A stretch of DNA of 64,000 nucleotides from Pseudomonas sp. dw_358 (GTDB taxonomy: Bacteria; Pseudomonadota; Gammaproteobacteria; Pseudomonadales; Pseudomonadaceae), in contig NZ_JAAVUX010000005.1 in the NCBI RefSeq assembly GCF_018449655.1, positions 186,001-250,000 on the forward strand, read 5' to 3'. The translations under genes were made by a program, and so were the position numbers. Positions 50,532 through 58,317 of this stretch are shown in pieces. The notes under the pieces are model-generated. The model saw only the letters and a list, made by a program, of their open reading frames with translations, had not been told where the DNA came from and ran no database searches. How positions within the stretch are numbered: position 1 is the first letter of the stretch; the number at the start of each line of letters is the position of its first letter.

Positions 50532-51899
50532 ATGACTCTGCGTCAATTCGCAGGGCTAGGAGCCCTGTTGTCCCTCGTAATGCCTGGCCTCGCCATGGCG
50601 GACGATGCGGCGACCGCTGCAGCCCCCGCCGTAGCAGCCCCCGCTGCGCTCGTGCTCAACTCTGGCGACACCGCCTGGATGTTGACCTCGACTGCCTTGG
50701 TGCTGTTGATGACCATCCCTGGCCTGGCGCTGTTTTACGGCGGCATGGTGCGCTCCAAGAACATTCTGTCGGTGATGATGCAGTGCTTCGCCATCACCGG
50801 TCTGATCACCATCCTGTGGATGATCTATGGTTACAGTCTGGCGTTCGATACCACCGGTATGGAAGCCAACGTCGTCAACTACAACTCCTTCGCTGGCAGC
50901 ATGGCCAAGGCATTCCTTGCGGGTATCACCCCGGCCAGCATCACCGGCCCGGCGGCACTGATTCCTGAAGCCGTATTCGTCACCTTCCAGATGACCTTTG
51001 CCATCATCACCCCGGCGCTGATCGTCGGTGCCTTCGCCGAGCGCATGAAGTTCTCCGCGATGCTGGTGTTCATGGGCATCTGGTTCACCCTGGTCTATGC
51101 GCCGATCGCGCACATGGTCTGGTCCGGTCCGGGCTCGCTGCTGGGCGACTGGGGCGTGCTGGACTTCGCAGGCGGCACCGTGGTTCACATCAACGCCGGT
51201 ATCGCCGGTCTGGTGTGCTGCCTGGTGCTGGGCAAGCGCAAAGGCTACCCGACCACTCCGATGGCCCCGCACAATCTGGGCTACACCCTGGTCGGTGCGG
51301 CCATGCTGTGGGTCGGCTGGTTCGGCTTCAACGCCGGTTCCGCCACCGCAGCCAACGGCACTGCCGGCATGGCCATGCTCGTGACTCAGATCGCCACCGG
51401 TGCTGCGGCACTGGGCTGGATGTTTGCCGAGTGGCTGACCCACGGCAAGCCTAGCGCTCTGGGTATCGCTTCGGGTGTGGTTGCTGGTCTGGTTGCCATC
51501 ACCCCAGCTGCCGGCACCGTAGGCCCGATGGGCGGCCTGGTGATCGGTCTGGCGGCCGGTGTGGTGTGCTTCTTCTGTGCCACCACCCTGAAACGCAAAC
51601 TGGGCTACGACGACTCCCTGGACGCCTTCGGCGTGCACGGTATCGGCGGTATCCTTGGCGCCATCCTCACCGGTGCATTCGCTGCGCCTTCCCTGGGCGG
51701 CTTCGGCACCGTGACTGATATCGCCGCTCAGCTGTGGATTCAGTGCAAAGGCGTGGCTTTCACCATCGTCTACACCGCGGTGGTGACCTACGTCATTCTC
51801 AAGGTACTGGACATGGTCATGGGTCTGCGTGTGAACGAAGAAGAAGAGTCGGTCGGTCTCGACCTGGCGCAACACAACGAGCGTGGTTACAACCTGTAA
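50532..51899 (+). CDS. amtB: Ammonium transporter
   Basis: This 455-residue Amt-family protein has a cleavable signal (LSLVMPGLAMA) and eleven transmembrane helices. Conserved motifs include FYGGMVRSKN, VVHINAGIAGLV, MAPHNLGYTLVG and DAFGVHGIGGILG, containing the twin His and gate residues. It imports ammonium under nitrogen limitation, with GlnK as partner. A strong terminator follows. Confidence 0.97.
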   Translation: MTLRQFAGLGALLSLVMPGLAMADDAATAAAPAVAAPAALVLNSGDTAWMLTSTALVLLMTIPGLALFYGGMVRSKNILSVMMQCFAITGLITILWMIYGYSLAFDTTGMEANVVNYNSFAGSMAKAFLAGITPASITGPAALIPEAVFVTFQMTFAIITPALIVGAFAERMKFSAMLVFMGIWFTLVYAPIAHMVWSGPGSLLGDWGVLDFAGGTVVHINAGIAGLVCCLVLGKRKGYPTTPMAPHNLGYTLVGAAMLWVGWFGFNAGSATAANGTAGMAMLVTQIATGAAALGWMFAEWLTHGKPSALGIASGVVAGLVAITPAAGTVGPMGGLVIGLAAGVVCFFCATTLKRKLGYDDSLDAFGVHGIGGILGAILTGAFAAPSLGGFGTVTDIAAQLWIQCKGVAFTIVYTAVVTYVILKVLDMVMGLRVNEEEESVGLDLAQHNERGYNL

Positions 51900-51910
51900 C
51901 TTGCGTTGCA

Positions 51911-51940
51911 AAAAAATGCCCGGTTCGCCGGGCATTTTTT
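51911..51940 (+). terminator. Intrinsic terminator after amtB
   Basis: A 13-bp stem (AAAAAATGCCCGG with its complement) has a stable TTCG tetraloop and a T run. Confidence 0.95.
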
Positions 51941-52040
51941 CGTCTGCAGTTTGTCACTTGCTTCGGGCAACAATTCCAGCACAACGGCCCCTTTGTTTTT
52001 TTCCAGAGCGCGCTAGAATGCGCCCCCAACGGAGGACGGT

Positions 52041-52466
52041 ATGTGGCAGCAGACACTGATTACCTTACGGGCCAGGCCCCGCGGGTTTCATCTTGTTACA
52101 GATGAACTGATCGCGGCGCTGCCACAGTTGCGTCAATGCCAGGCCGGTTTGCTGCACCTGTGGCTGCAGCACACCTCGGCGTCGTTGACCATCAACGAAA
52201 ACGCCGACCCGGCCGTGCGCCGCGACTTCGAACGGTTCTTCAGCCGGCTGGTGCCCGAAGGAACGGCAGGTTTCGAGCACAACGACGAAGGTGACGATGA
52301 CCTGCCGGCGCACTTCAAGGCCAGCCTGCTGGGCTGTCAGATCAGCCTGCCGGTCAGCCAAGGGCGCTTGGCGGTGGGGGTCTGGCAAGGGATCTATCTA
52401 GGTGAGCACCGCAACCACGGGGGTGCCCGCCGGGTTCTCGCCACGCTGCACGGCGAGGGCGCCTGA
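52041..52466 (+). CDS. YjbQ family protein (UPF0047)
   Basis: This 141-residue protein has HTSASLTINENADP and a later HNDEG, plus the GVWQGIYLGEHRNHGGAR C-terminal motif of the YjbQ/UPF0047 family, some members of which show weak thiamine-phosphate synthase activity. The real role is unknown. GGAGGAC precedes the ATG at 52041. Confidence 0.9.
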   Translation: MWQQTLITLRARPRGFHLVTDELIAALPQLRQCQAGLLHLWLQHTSASLTINENADPAVRRDFERFFSRLVPEGTAGFEHNDEGDDDLPAHFKASLLGCQISLPVSQGRLAVGVWQGIYLGEHRNHGGARRVLATLHGEGA

Positions 52467-52565
52467 CCAATGGTTGCCAGGGGATATGAATTTTTTCTGG
52501 CGGCCTTAGACAGAAGAAAAAGCTGGGCTATAAATAATCTGCTTGCGAAAGTCACGAGGTAGAAC

Positions 52566-52892
52566 ATGAGCGACGATGATCTGGAAAACGACGAACTCGA
52601 AGTAGGTGACGAGGACGATACCGAGGAGGGCCTTGAGGCCAGTGCCGAGGGTCCTGCCGAGGACGATGACGGCAGCGATGTGCCTGCCCCCACCGCCAAA
52701 GGCAAGGCCAAGGCTTCCGTCTCTGTGGACGAGCTGCCCAGTATCGAAGCCAAGAACAAAGAGCGCGATGCGCTCGCACGGGCGATGGAAGAATTTCTGT
52801 CGCGCGGTGGGAAGGTGCAGGAAGTCGAGCCAAATGTGGTGGCAGACCCACCCAAGAAGCCCGACAACAAGTACGGTAGCCGCCCTATCTGA
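52566..52892 (+). CDS. sutA: SutA RNA-polymerase-binding regulator
   Basis: This 108-residue protein is acidic and disordered at its N-terminus (MSDDDLENDELEVGDEDD) with a short conserved C-terminal half (SVDELPSIEAKNKERDALAR, RGGKVQEVEPNVVADPP). SutA binds RNA polymerase and promotes transcription in slow growth in P. aeruginosa. GAGG lies 5-6 bp before the ATG. It is followed by a hairpin terminator. Confidence 0.9.
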   Translation: MSDDDLENDELEVGDEDDTEEGLEASAEGPAEDDDGSDVPAPTAKGKAKASVSVDELPSIEAKNKERDALARAMEEFLSRGGKVQEVEPNVVADPPKKPDNKYGSRPI

Positions 52893-52904
52893 TTGACTGC
52901 CTTG

Positions 52905-52941
52905 CATGAAAAAGCCTGCCGTCGCTGCGGGCTTTTTCATG
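52905..52941. terminator. Bidirectional terminator between sutA and HAD gene
   Basis: CATGAAAAAGCC (52905-52916) pairs with GGCTTTTTCATG (52930-52941), and inner bases extend the stem with one G-T wobble. It serves convergent sutA and the HAD gene. The palindrome makes both strands look as if they start with MKKPA. Confidence 0.9.
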
Positions 52942-52948
52942 TCTGGGG

Positions 52949-53653
52949 TCAGGTGCGGGCCTGAAAGTTGCGCAACACTTCAGGCAACTCCGACAAACTC
53001 CCTATCTCCGCATCCGGCTGATGGCTGGCATCCCAGGCCTTGCCCTGCGGGTTGTACCAGATCGCCCTCAGGCCGGCCTGCTGGGCGCCTGCGATGTCAT
53101 CTCCGGGATGGTCACCCACATGCACCGCCGCGCCGCCCAAGGCATTACCCAGGCGCAGGGCTTCGTGGAAGGGGCGCGGGTCGGGCTTGCCGATGCCCAG
53201 GTCTTCCGCGCACAAGGCAAAGGCGAAGAAGTCCATCAGGCCCAGGCGGCGCACGTCGGCGTTGCCATTGGTCACCACACCCAAGGTGTAATGCTGGCTC
53301 AAGGCTTCCAGGGTCGGCATGACCTCGGGAAACAATTCGACCTGATGGCGGGCTTCGAGAAAAACCTCGAAACTGTCGGCTGCCAGGGTTTCGGCCTCGG
53401 CCTGTGGATAACCTGCATCGTACAGCGCATGGAACAACACGCGTCGGCGCAATGCACTGATGCGGTGCTTGAGGCTGGGGTCGGCGTCCACCAGTCGCTG
53501 ACGAATGGCGAACAACTGCTCCACAGGAAAGCCGCCCAGTTTCGGTGCGTGGCGTGCCAGCCATTCGCGCAGCACGGCTTCGGCGCTGACGATCACCGGC
53601 GCGGTATCCCACAATGTATCGTCAAGGTCGAAGGTAATCAGCTTGATGGTCAT
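52949..53653 (-). CDS. HAD-superfamily hydrolase, YigB-like
   Basis: This 234-residue protein has the HAD motifs FDLDDTLWD (I), VVTNGN (II), KPDPRPF (III) and GDHPGDDIAGA (IV). E. coli YigB dephosphorylates FMN and related phosphosugars. Its start overlaps the xerC stop (ATGA), and both belong to the dapF-xerC operon. ATG 53653 is preferred over the TTG one codon earlier. Confidence 0.92.
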   Translation of the reverse strand: MTIKLITFDLDDTLWDTAPVIVSAEAVLREWLARHAPKLGGFPVEQLFAIRQRLVDADPSLKHRISALRRRVLFHALYDAGYPQAEAETLAADSFEVFLEARHQVELFPEVMPTLEALSQHYTLGVVTNGNADVRRLGLMDFFAFALCAEDLGIGKPDPRPFHEALRLGNALGGAAVHVGDHPGDDIAGAQQAGLRAIWYNPQGKAWDASHQPDAEIGSLSELPEVLRNFQART

Positions 53654-54549
53654 CAATCGTTGCCCTTGCTGCGTTTGGCCCGAGGGTGGGCGCTGTCGTA
53701 GACGCTGGCCAGGTGCTGGAAGTCCAGGTGAGTGTAGATCTGCGTGGTGGCGATGTCGGCATGGCCGAGCATTTCCTGGACGGCACGCAGGTCCTGGGAC
53801 GACTCCAGCAGATGGCTGGCAAAAGAGTGCCGCAACATGTGCGGGTGCAGGTTCTGGCCCAGCTCCCGGGCGCCAGCGGCCTTGACCCGCAGTTGTATTG
53901 CCCTTGGCCCGAGGCGCCGGCCTTGCTGGCTGACGAACACCGCGTCGTCCGGCGGATTGCTCAAGGCGCGCAGGGGCAGCCAGGCGTTCAGGGCTTCCCG
54001 TGCCTTGCGCCCGACCGGCAGGACGCGGGTCTTGCTGCCCTTGCCGTGCACCTGCACCAGGCCGTCGCTCAGGTCCAGTTGTTCGAGGTCAAGCCCGGTC
54101 AATTCCGAAAGACGCAGGCCCGACGAGTAAAACAGTTCGAGAATGGCCTGGTCGCGCACGGCGAGAAATTCGTCTTCCACCGCGCCTTCAAGCAATTGCA
54201 GGGCGCGGTCGGTGTCCAGCGTCTTCGGCAGACGCCGTTCGCCCTTGGGTGGGCTCAGGCCATTGGCCGGGTCATGGCTGCACAGGCCTTCGCGATTGAG
54301 GTAGCGGTACAACCCGCGCACGGCCGACAGCAGCCGCGCCAGGCTGCTCGAAGACTGTCCTTGTTGATGCAGGCGCGCGATCAGGCGGCGCAGATGTTGG
54401 ATATCCAGCGCCGACCAGCGGGCCAACTGCTCTTTTTGGCAGAATGCGAGGACCTTGCCCAAGTCCTGGCGATAGGCCTGCAAGGTGTGAGGCGAAACCT
54501 GACGCTCGTTGCGCAAGTACGCGCAATAAGCCTCCAGCTGGGCCTCCAC
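53653..54549 (-). CDS. xerC: Tyrosine recombinase XerC
   Basis: XerC resolves chromosome dimers at dif with XerD. The 298-residue protein has the catalytic set: Arg in SSGLRLSEL, Lys in GKGSKTR, His-x-x-Arg in [10 protein letters not shown], His in LGHADI and Tyr in TQIYTHLD. It lies 2 bp after the DUF484 stop and overlaps the HAD gene. Confidence 0.96.
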   Translation of the reverse strand: MEAQLEAYCAYLRNERQVSPHTLQAYRQDLGKVLAFCQKEQLARWSALDIQHLRRLIARLHQQGQSSSSLARLLSAVRGLYRYLNREGLCSHDPANGLSPPKGERRLPKTLDTDRALQLLEGAVEDEFLAVRDQAILELFYSSGLRLSELTGLDLEQLDLSDGLVQVHGKGSKTRVLPVGRKAREALNAWLPLRALSNPPDDAVFVSQQGRRLGPRAIQLRVKAAGARELGQNLHPHMLRHSFASHLLESSQDLRAVQEMLGHADIATTQIYTHLDFQHLASVYDSAHPRAKRSKGND

Positions 54550-54551
54550 CT

Positions 54552-55289
54552 TTAGCGTACCGAGCGCAGCGAGTGGGTAAAGCGTGGCAACACGCGGCTG
54601 AGGACCTCGGCGATGTGGCCAAGGAACAGCGTGCCCACCGTACTCTTGTAGTGCTGCGGGTCGCGGCTGGCGATGGCCAGCACACCGTGCAGGCCCTGGT
54701 GGTTCAGCGGGGTAAGGGCGGTGGAGCCGATCTGCCGGCGCTGTTCCTCGCCGAACAGGAAGTCCAGCTCGTGCTCGCGCAGGTTGCCACTGATGGCCTT
54801 GCCCTCATTGAGCAGGCCGCCAATGGCCTGATGCGCCTCGGCACTGCCGACCCAGCGCCCGACCGGAGTCGGGATCTCGCTGATCAGCACGACGCTGACG
54901 AAAGGCACCTGGAAGTCGTTACGCAGGCTGTCTTCGACGCCGATAATCAGCTCTTCCAGGCTGCCGGCATCCAACAGGGTGAGAATCAGGCGGCGAGTCT
55001 TGTCGAACAGGCGGTCGTTGTCACGGGCCACGTCCATCAGTTGCGACAGGCGATGGCGCAGCTCGATATTGCGCTCGCGCAGCAGCTTCATCTGCCGCTC
55101 CACCAGCGACACGGTGTCTCCGCGTTGGTGGGGCAGGCGCAGCCCCATGAGCAGCTCTTCGTGCTCGACGAAAAAGCCGGGATGGGCCTGGAGAAACCGG
55201 GCCACGGCCGCCGCCTCGAGCGCTGGCGGCACGTTATCCGAGGCCAGTGGGTCGGGCGTGGTCGCGTTGGCTTGAGGCGTATCGGTCAT
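54552..55289 (-). CDS. DUF484 protein (YigA-like)
   Basis: This 245-residue protein has a helical N-terminus ([37 protein letters not shown]) and a GAF-like C-terminal half. Its function is unknown. The dapF-DUF484-xerC-HAD order with gaps of 13, 2 and -1 bp is widely conserved and suggests an operon. Confidence 0.92.
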   Translation of the reverse strand: MTDTPQANATTPDPLASDNVPPALEAAAVARFLQAHPGFFVEHEELLMGLRLPHQRGDTVSLVERQMKLLRERNIELRHRLSQLMDVARDNDRLFDKTRRLILTLLDAGSLEELIIGVEDSLRNDFQVPFVSVVLISEIPTPVGRWVGSAEAHQAIGGLLNEGKAISGNLREHELDFLFGEEQRRQIGSTALTPLNHQGLHGVLAIASRDPQHYKSTVGTLFLGHIAEVLSRVLPRFTHSLRSVR

Positions 55290-55302
55290 GACGTCAGCTC
55301 AC

Positions 55303-56133
55303 TCATAGTCGTACCTGTCCTTCGTATACCCGGACGGCCGGGCCTGTCATCAGCACGGGCTGCCCCGGGCCACCCCATTCGATGCAAAGCCGGCCGCCGG
55401 GCAGGTCGATCGATACCGGCGAATCCATCCAGCCCTGGCTGATGGCCGCGACAGCGGCGGCGCAGGCCCCGGTCCCGCAGGCCTGGGTTTCCCCGGCGCC
55501 GCGTTCCCAGACCCGTAGCTGCGCGCGGCTGCGGTCGATCACCTGAAGGAAGCCGACATTGACCCGTAGAGGAAAGCGCGGGTGCTGTTCGATCTTCGGC
55601 CCAAGCTCATGCACCGGTGCGCTGTCGATGTCGTCGACCCGCAGCACCGCATGGGGGTTGCCCATGGACACGGCGGCGACCTCGACGCTCTGCGCCTCGA
55701 CCTGCAGCGGATAGCTGAGGGCCTGGGCATCGGCCTGGAACGGGATGTCCGCCGGTACCAGGCGCGGCGCGCCCATGTTCACGCAGATCTGGCCGTCGTT
55801 GCGTACATCCAGTTCGATGATGCCGCTCCTGGTTTCGACCCGGATCAGCTTTTTCGCGGTCAGGCGCTTGTCCAGCACGAAGCGGGCAAAGCAGCGTGCG
55901 CCGTTGCCACATTGCTCCACTTCCGAACCGTCGGAGTTGAAGATGCGATAGCGAAAATCCACTTCCGGGTTGCTCGGCGCTTCCACCAGCAACAGCTGGT
56001 CAAAGCCTATGCCCGTGTTGCGGTTGCCCCATTGCTTGGCATGCTTGGGTTGAATGTGAGCGTGTTGACTGACCAGATCCAGCACCATGAAGTCATTGCC
56101 CAGCCCGTGCATCTTGGTAAAACGCAGCAGCAT
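55303..56133 (-). CDS. dapF: Diaminopimelate epimerase
   Basis: DapF makes meso-DAP for peptidoglycan and lysine. The 276-residue protein has both catalytic Cys: [11 protein letters not shown] and ACGTGACAA. Start [15 protein letters not shown] is the family start; 37 upstream residues overlap lysA and were removed. It begins 4 bp after the lysA stop. Confidence 0.96.
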   Translation of the reverse strand: MLLRFTKMHGLGNDFMVLDLVSQHAHIQPKHAKQWGNRNTGIGFDQLLLVEAPSNPEVDFRYRIFNSDGSEVEQCGNGARCFARFVLDKRLTAKKLIRVETRSGIIELDVRNDGQICVNMGAPRLVPADIPFQADAQALSYPLQVEAQSVEVAAVSMGNPHAVLRVDDIDSAPVHELGPKIEQHPRFPLRVNVGFLQVIDRSRAQLRVWERGAGETQACGTGACAAAVAAISQGWMDSPVSIDLPGGRLCIEWGGPGQPVLMTGPAVRVYEGQVRL

Positions 56134-56137
56134 GGGG

Positions 56138-57385
56138 TTACTCCGGCAGCAGGCTTTCGCCGGCGAACAGCTCGGCCACCGTCTCGCGGCGACGTACTTC
56201 AAAGGCCTGGTCGCCATCGACCAGAATTTCCGCGCAACGGCCACGGGTGTTGTAGTTCGAGCTCATGACGAAACCGTAGGCGCCGGCCGAATGCACGGTC
56301 AGCAGATCGCCTTCCTGCAGTGCCAGCGAGCGGTCTTTGGCGAGGAAGTCGCCGGTTTCGCAGATCGGCCCGACCACGTCGTACGCACGCTGAGCGCCTT
56401 CGCGGGGCTGCACGGCCTTGACGTCCATCCAGGCCTGGTAGAGCGCCGGACGGATCAGGTCGTTCATCGCCGCGTCAACGATGGCAAAGTCCTTGTGTTC
56501 GGTGTGCTTGAGGTACTCGACACGGGTCAGCAGCACCCCGGCGTTGGCGACGATGAAGCGCCCCGGCTCGAACACCAGGCCCAACTCGCGGCCTTCAAGG
56601 CGCTGGCGCACGGCCTGGATATAGTCGGCTGCCGCCGGCGGCTGCTCGTCGCGATAACGCACGCCGAGGCCGCCACCCAGGTCCAGGTGACGCAGATGAA
56701 TACCGCAGTCACCGAGGCGGTCGACCAGGCTCAGCAGGCGGTCGAGCGCATCGAGGAAGGGCGGCAGGCTGGTCAGCTGGGAACCGATGTGGCAATCGAC
56801 GCCGATGATTTCCAGGTTCGGCAGCTGCGCGGCACGGATGTACACATCCTCGGCGGCGGCGATGTCGATCCCGAACTTGTTTTCTTTCAAACCGGTGGAA
56901 ATGTAAGGGTGAGTGCCGGCGTCCACGTCCGGGTTGACCCGCAACGAGACCGGTGCGCGCACGCCCAGCTCGGCGGCCACGACCTGCAGACGCTCCAGCT
57001 CGTCGGTGGATTCGACGTTGAAGCAATGCACACCGACTTTCAGCGCGCGACGCATGTCTTCACGGGTCTTGCCCACGCCCGAAAACACCACGCGATCGGC
57101 CTTGCCCCCAGCGGCCAGCACCCGTTCCAGCTCACCGCCGGAAACGATATCGAAGCCCGCGCCCAGGCGCGCCAGCACGTTCAACACGCCGAGGTTGGAG
57201 TTGGCCTTGACCGCGAAGCAGACCAGGTGCGGCATGCCTTGCAAGGCATCGGCATAAGCCCGGTACTGCGCTTCGATGTGTGCGCGGGAGTAAACGTAGG
57301 TGGGGGTGCCGAAACGTTCGGCAACGGCAGTCAAAGCCACCCCTTCCGCGAAGAGTTGGCCGTCGCGGTAGTCAAAAGCGTCCAT
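56138..57385 (-). CDS. lysA: Diaminopimelate decarboxylase
   Basis: LysA decarboxylates meso-DAP to lysine. The 415-residue fold III PLP enzyme has [13 protein letters not shown] with the PLP lysine, HIGSQL and the CETGDF motif with catalytic Cys. It lies between lptM (9 bp upstream) and dapF (4 bp downstream). Confidence 0.96.
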   Translation of the reverse strand: MDAFDYRDGQLFAEGVALTAVAERFGTPTYVYSRAHIEAQYRAYADALQGMPHLVCFAVKANSNLGVLNVLARLGAGFDIVSGGELERVLAAGGKADRVVFSGVGKTREDMRRALKVGVHCFNVESTDELERLQVVAAELGVRAPVSLRVNPDVDAGTHPYISTGLKENKFGIDIAAAEDVYIRAAQLPNLEIIGVDCHIGSQLTSLPPFLDALDRLLSLVDRLGDCGIHLRHLDLGGGLGVRYRDEQPPAAADYIQAVRQRLEGRELGLVFEPGRFIVANAGVLLTRVEYLKHTEHKDFAIVDAAMNDLIRPALYQAWMDVKAVQPREGAQRAYDVVGPICETGDFLAKDRSLALQEGDLLTVHSAGAYGFVMSSNYNTRGRCAEILVDGDQAFEVRRRETVAELFAGESLLPE

Positions 57386-57394
57386 GGGGTGCCC

Positions 57395-57541
57395 TTACAT
57401 GCTGTGTTTGTGCGAGATGCCCGACATACCGACGGGGTGCTGGCTGCCATCGGGCAGGACCAGTGGCCCTTTCTGGCCACAGGCCGAAAGCAGGCAGGCA
57501 ACCGCGACGAGCGCAGCAAGGGAAGAGATCAGGCGCTGCAT
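57395..57541 (-). CDS. lptM: LPS translocon maturation chaperone LptM (YifL-like small lipoprotein)
   Basis: This 48-residue lipoprotein has a signal (SLAALVAVACL) with lipobox LSAC and then GQKGPLVLP, the LptM/YifL signature. In E. coli LptM helps the LptD-LptE complex mature. A GGA sequence lies upstream. It is the first gene of the lptM-lysA-dapF operon and is divergent from cyaY. It is too short for many gene finders. Confidence 0.88.
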   Translation of the reverse strand: MQRLISSLAALVAVACLLSACGQKGPLVLPDGSQHPVGMSGISHKHSM

Positions 57542-57743
57542 GGCGAAATCCTTGTAATAAGCATCAATTGCGGCCGAGTATACCGGCCACCCGCAGGCTT
57601 TGCCTATGTGGGGGCGGGTATCCCGACGGCGAGCGCGCCGGGCATTGGCGAGAACGGCTGGTGGTCGTTATCCTTTGCAATCGTGCTCGCGCCCTCGTAT
57701 CTTCCCGCGCTGACACTGAACTGCCCACCCCGAGGATCCAGCA

Positions 57744-58076
57744 ATGAGTTTGAGCGAAGCCCGTTTTCACGACCTCGTCGATGCGACCCAGCAGGCGCTG
57801 GAAGACATCTTTGACGAGAGTGGCCTTGACGTGGACCTGGAAAACTCTGCGGGTGTGCTGACCGTCAAGTTCGAGAACGGCAGCCAGCTGATCTTCAGCC
57901 GCCAGGAGCCCTTGCGTCAGCTGTGGCTGGCGGCCCGTTCCGGGGGCTTTCATTTCGACTATGACGAAGACAGCAACGCCTGGATGTGCGACACCAGCGA
58001 CGAACTGCTCAGCGAAATGCTCACCCGCGTCACCCAGGAACAGGCGGGTGTCGAGCTGGACTTCGAAGAGATTTGA
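57744..58076 (+). CDS. cyaY: Frataxin-like protein CyaY
   Basis: This 110-residue frataxin homologue has FHDLVDATQQALEDIFDE and the beta sheet including QLWLAARSGGFHFDY. CyaY tunes iron-sulphur cluster assembly by IscS. GAGG lies 8 bp before the ATG. Its stop overlaps the DUF1289 start (ATGA). Confidence 0.93.
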   Translation: MSLSEARFHDLVDATQQALEDIFDESGLDVDLENSAGVLTVKFENGSQLIFSRQEPLRQLWLAARSGGFHFDYDEDSNAWMCDTSDELLSEMLTRVTQEQAGVELDFEEI

Positions 58077-58294
58077 TGATGTCCGCCCCGCGCCCGCCCA
58101 AGCCGTTGTATTCCAATATCAGCCCGGCGGTGGAATCACCGTGCGTGAGCCTTTGCCGGCTGGATGAAGAGCGCGTGTGCCTGGGCTGCTTCCGGCATGT
58201 GGAAGACATTCGCGAGTGGCGCTCGGCGGATGATCAGCGCCGACGCGAAATTCGCGCCCAGGCGGAGTTGCGCAAGGCAGCGCGGCAGGCTTGA
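58076..58294 (+). CDS. DUF1289 Cys-rich small protein
   Basis: This 72-residue protein has the pattern SPCVSLCRLDEERVCLGC of DUF1289 (Cys-x3-Cys, Cys-x2-Cys), likely binding a metal. Function is unknown. The first ATG overlaps the cyaY stop; a second ATG follows immediately. It is translationally coupled to cyaY and convergent with cyaA. Confidence 0.85.
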   Translation: MMSAPRPPKPLYSNISPAVESPCVSLCRLDEERVCLGCFRHVEDIREWRSADDQRRREIRAQAELRKAARQA

Positions 58295-58317
58295 GGTCCG
58301 CGTAACGGCCATCCGCC

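Noticed and set aside
52906-52942. Apparent starts MKKPA on both strands
   Set aside because: They arise from the palindromic terminator between sutA and the HAD gene and do not lead to credible proteins.
53653-54549. Integrated element marked by a tyrosine recombinase
   Set aside because: The recombinase is the housekeeping XerC in its usual dapF-xerC operon, with no attachment-site duplication or phage genes.
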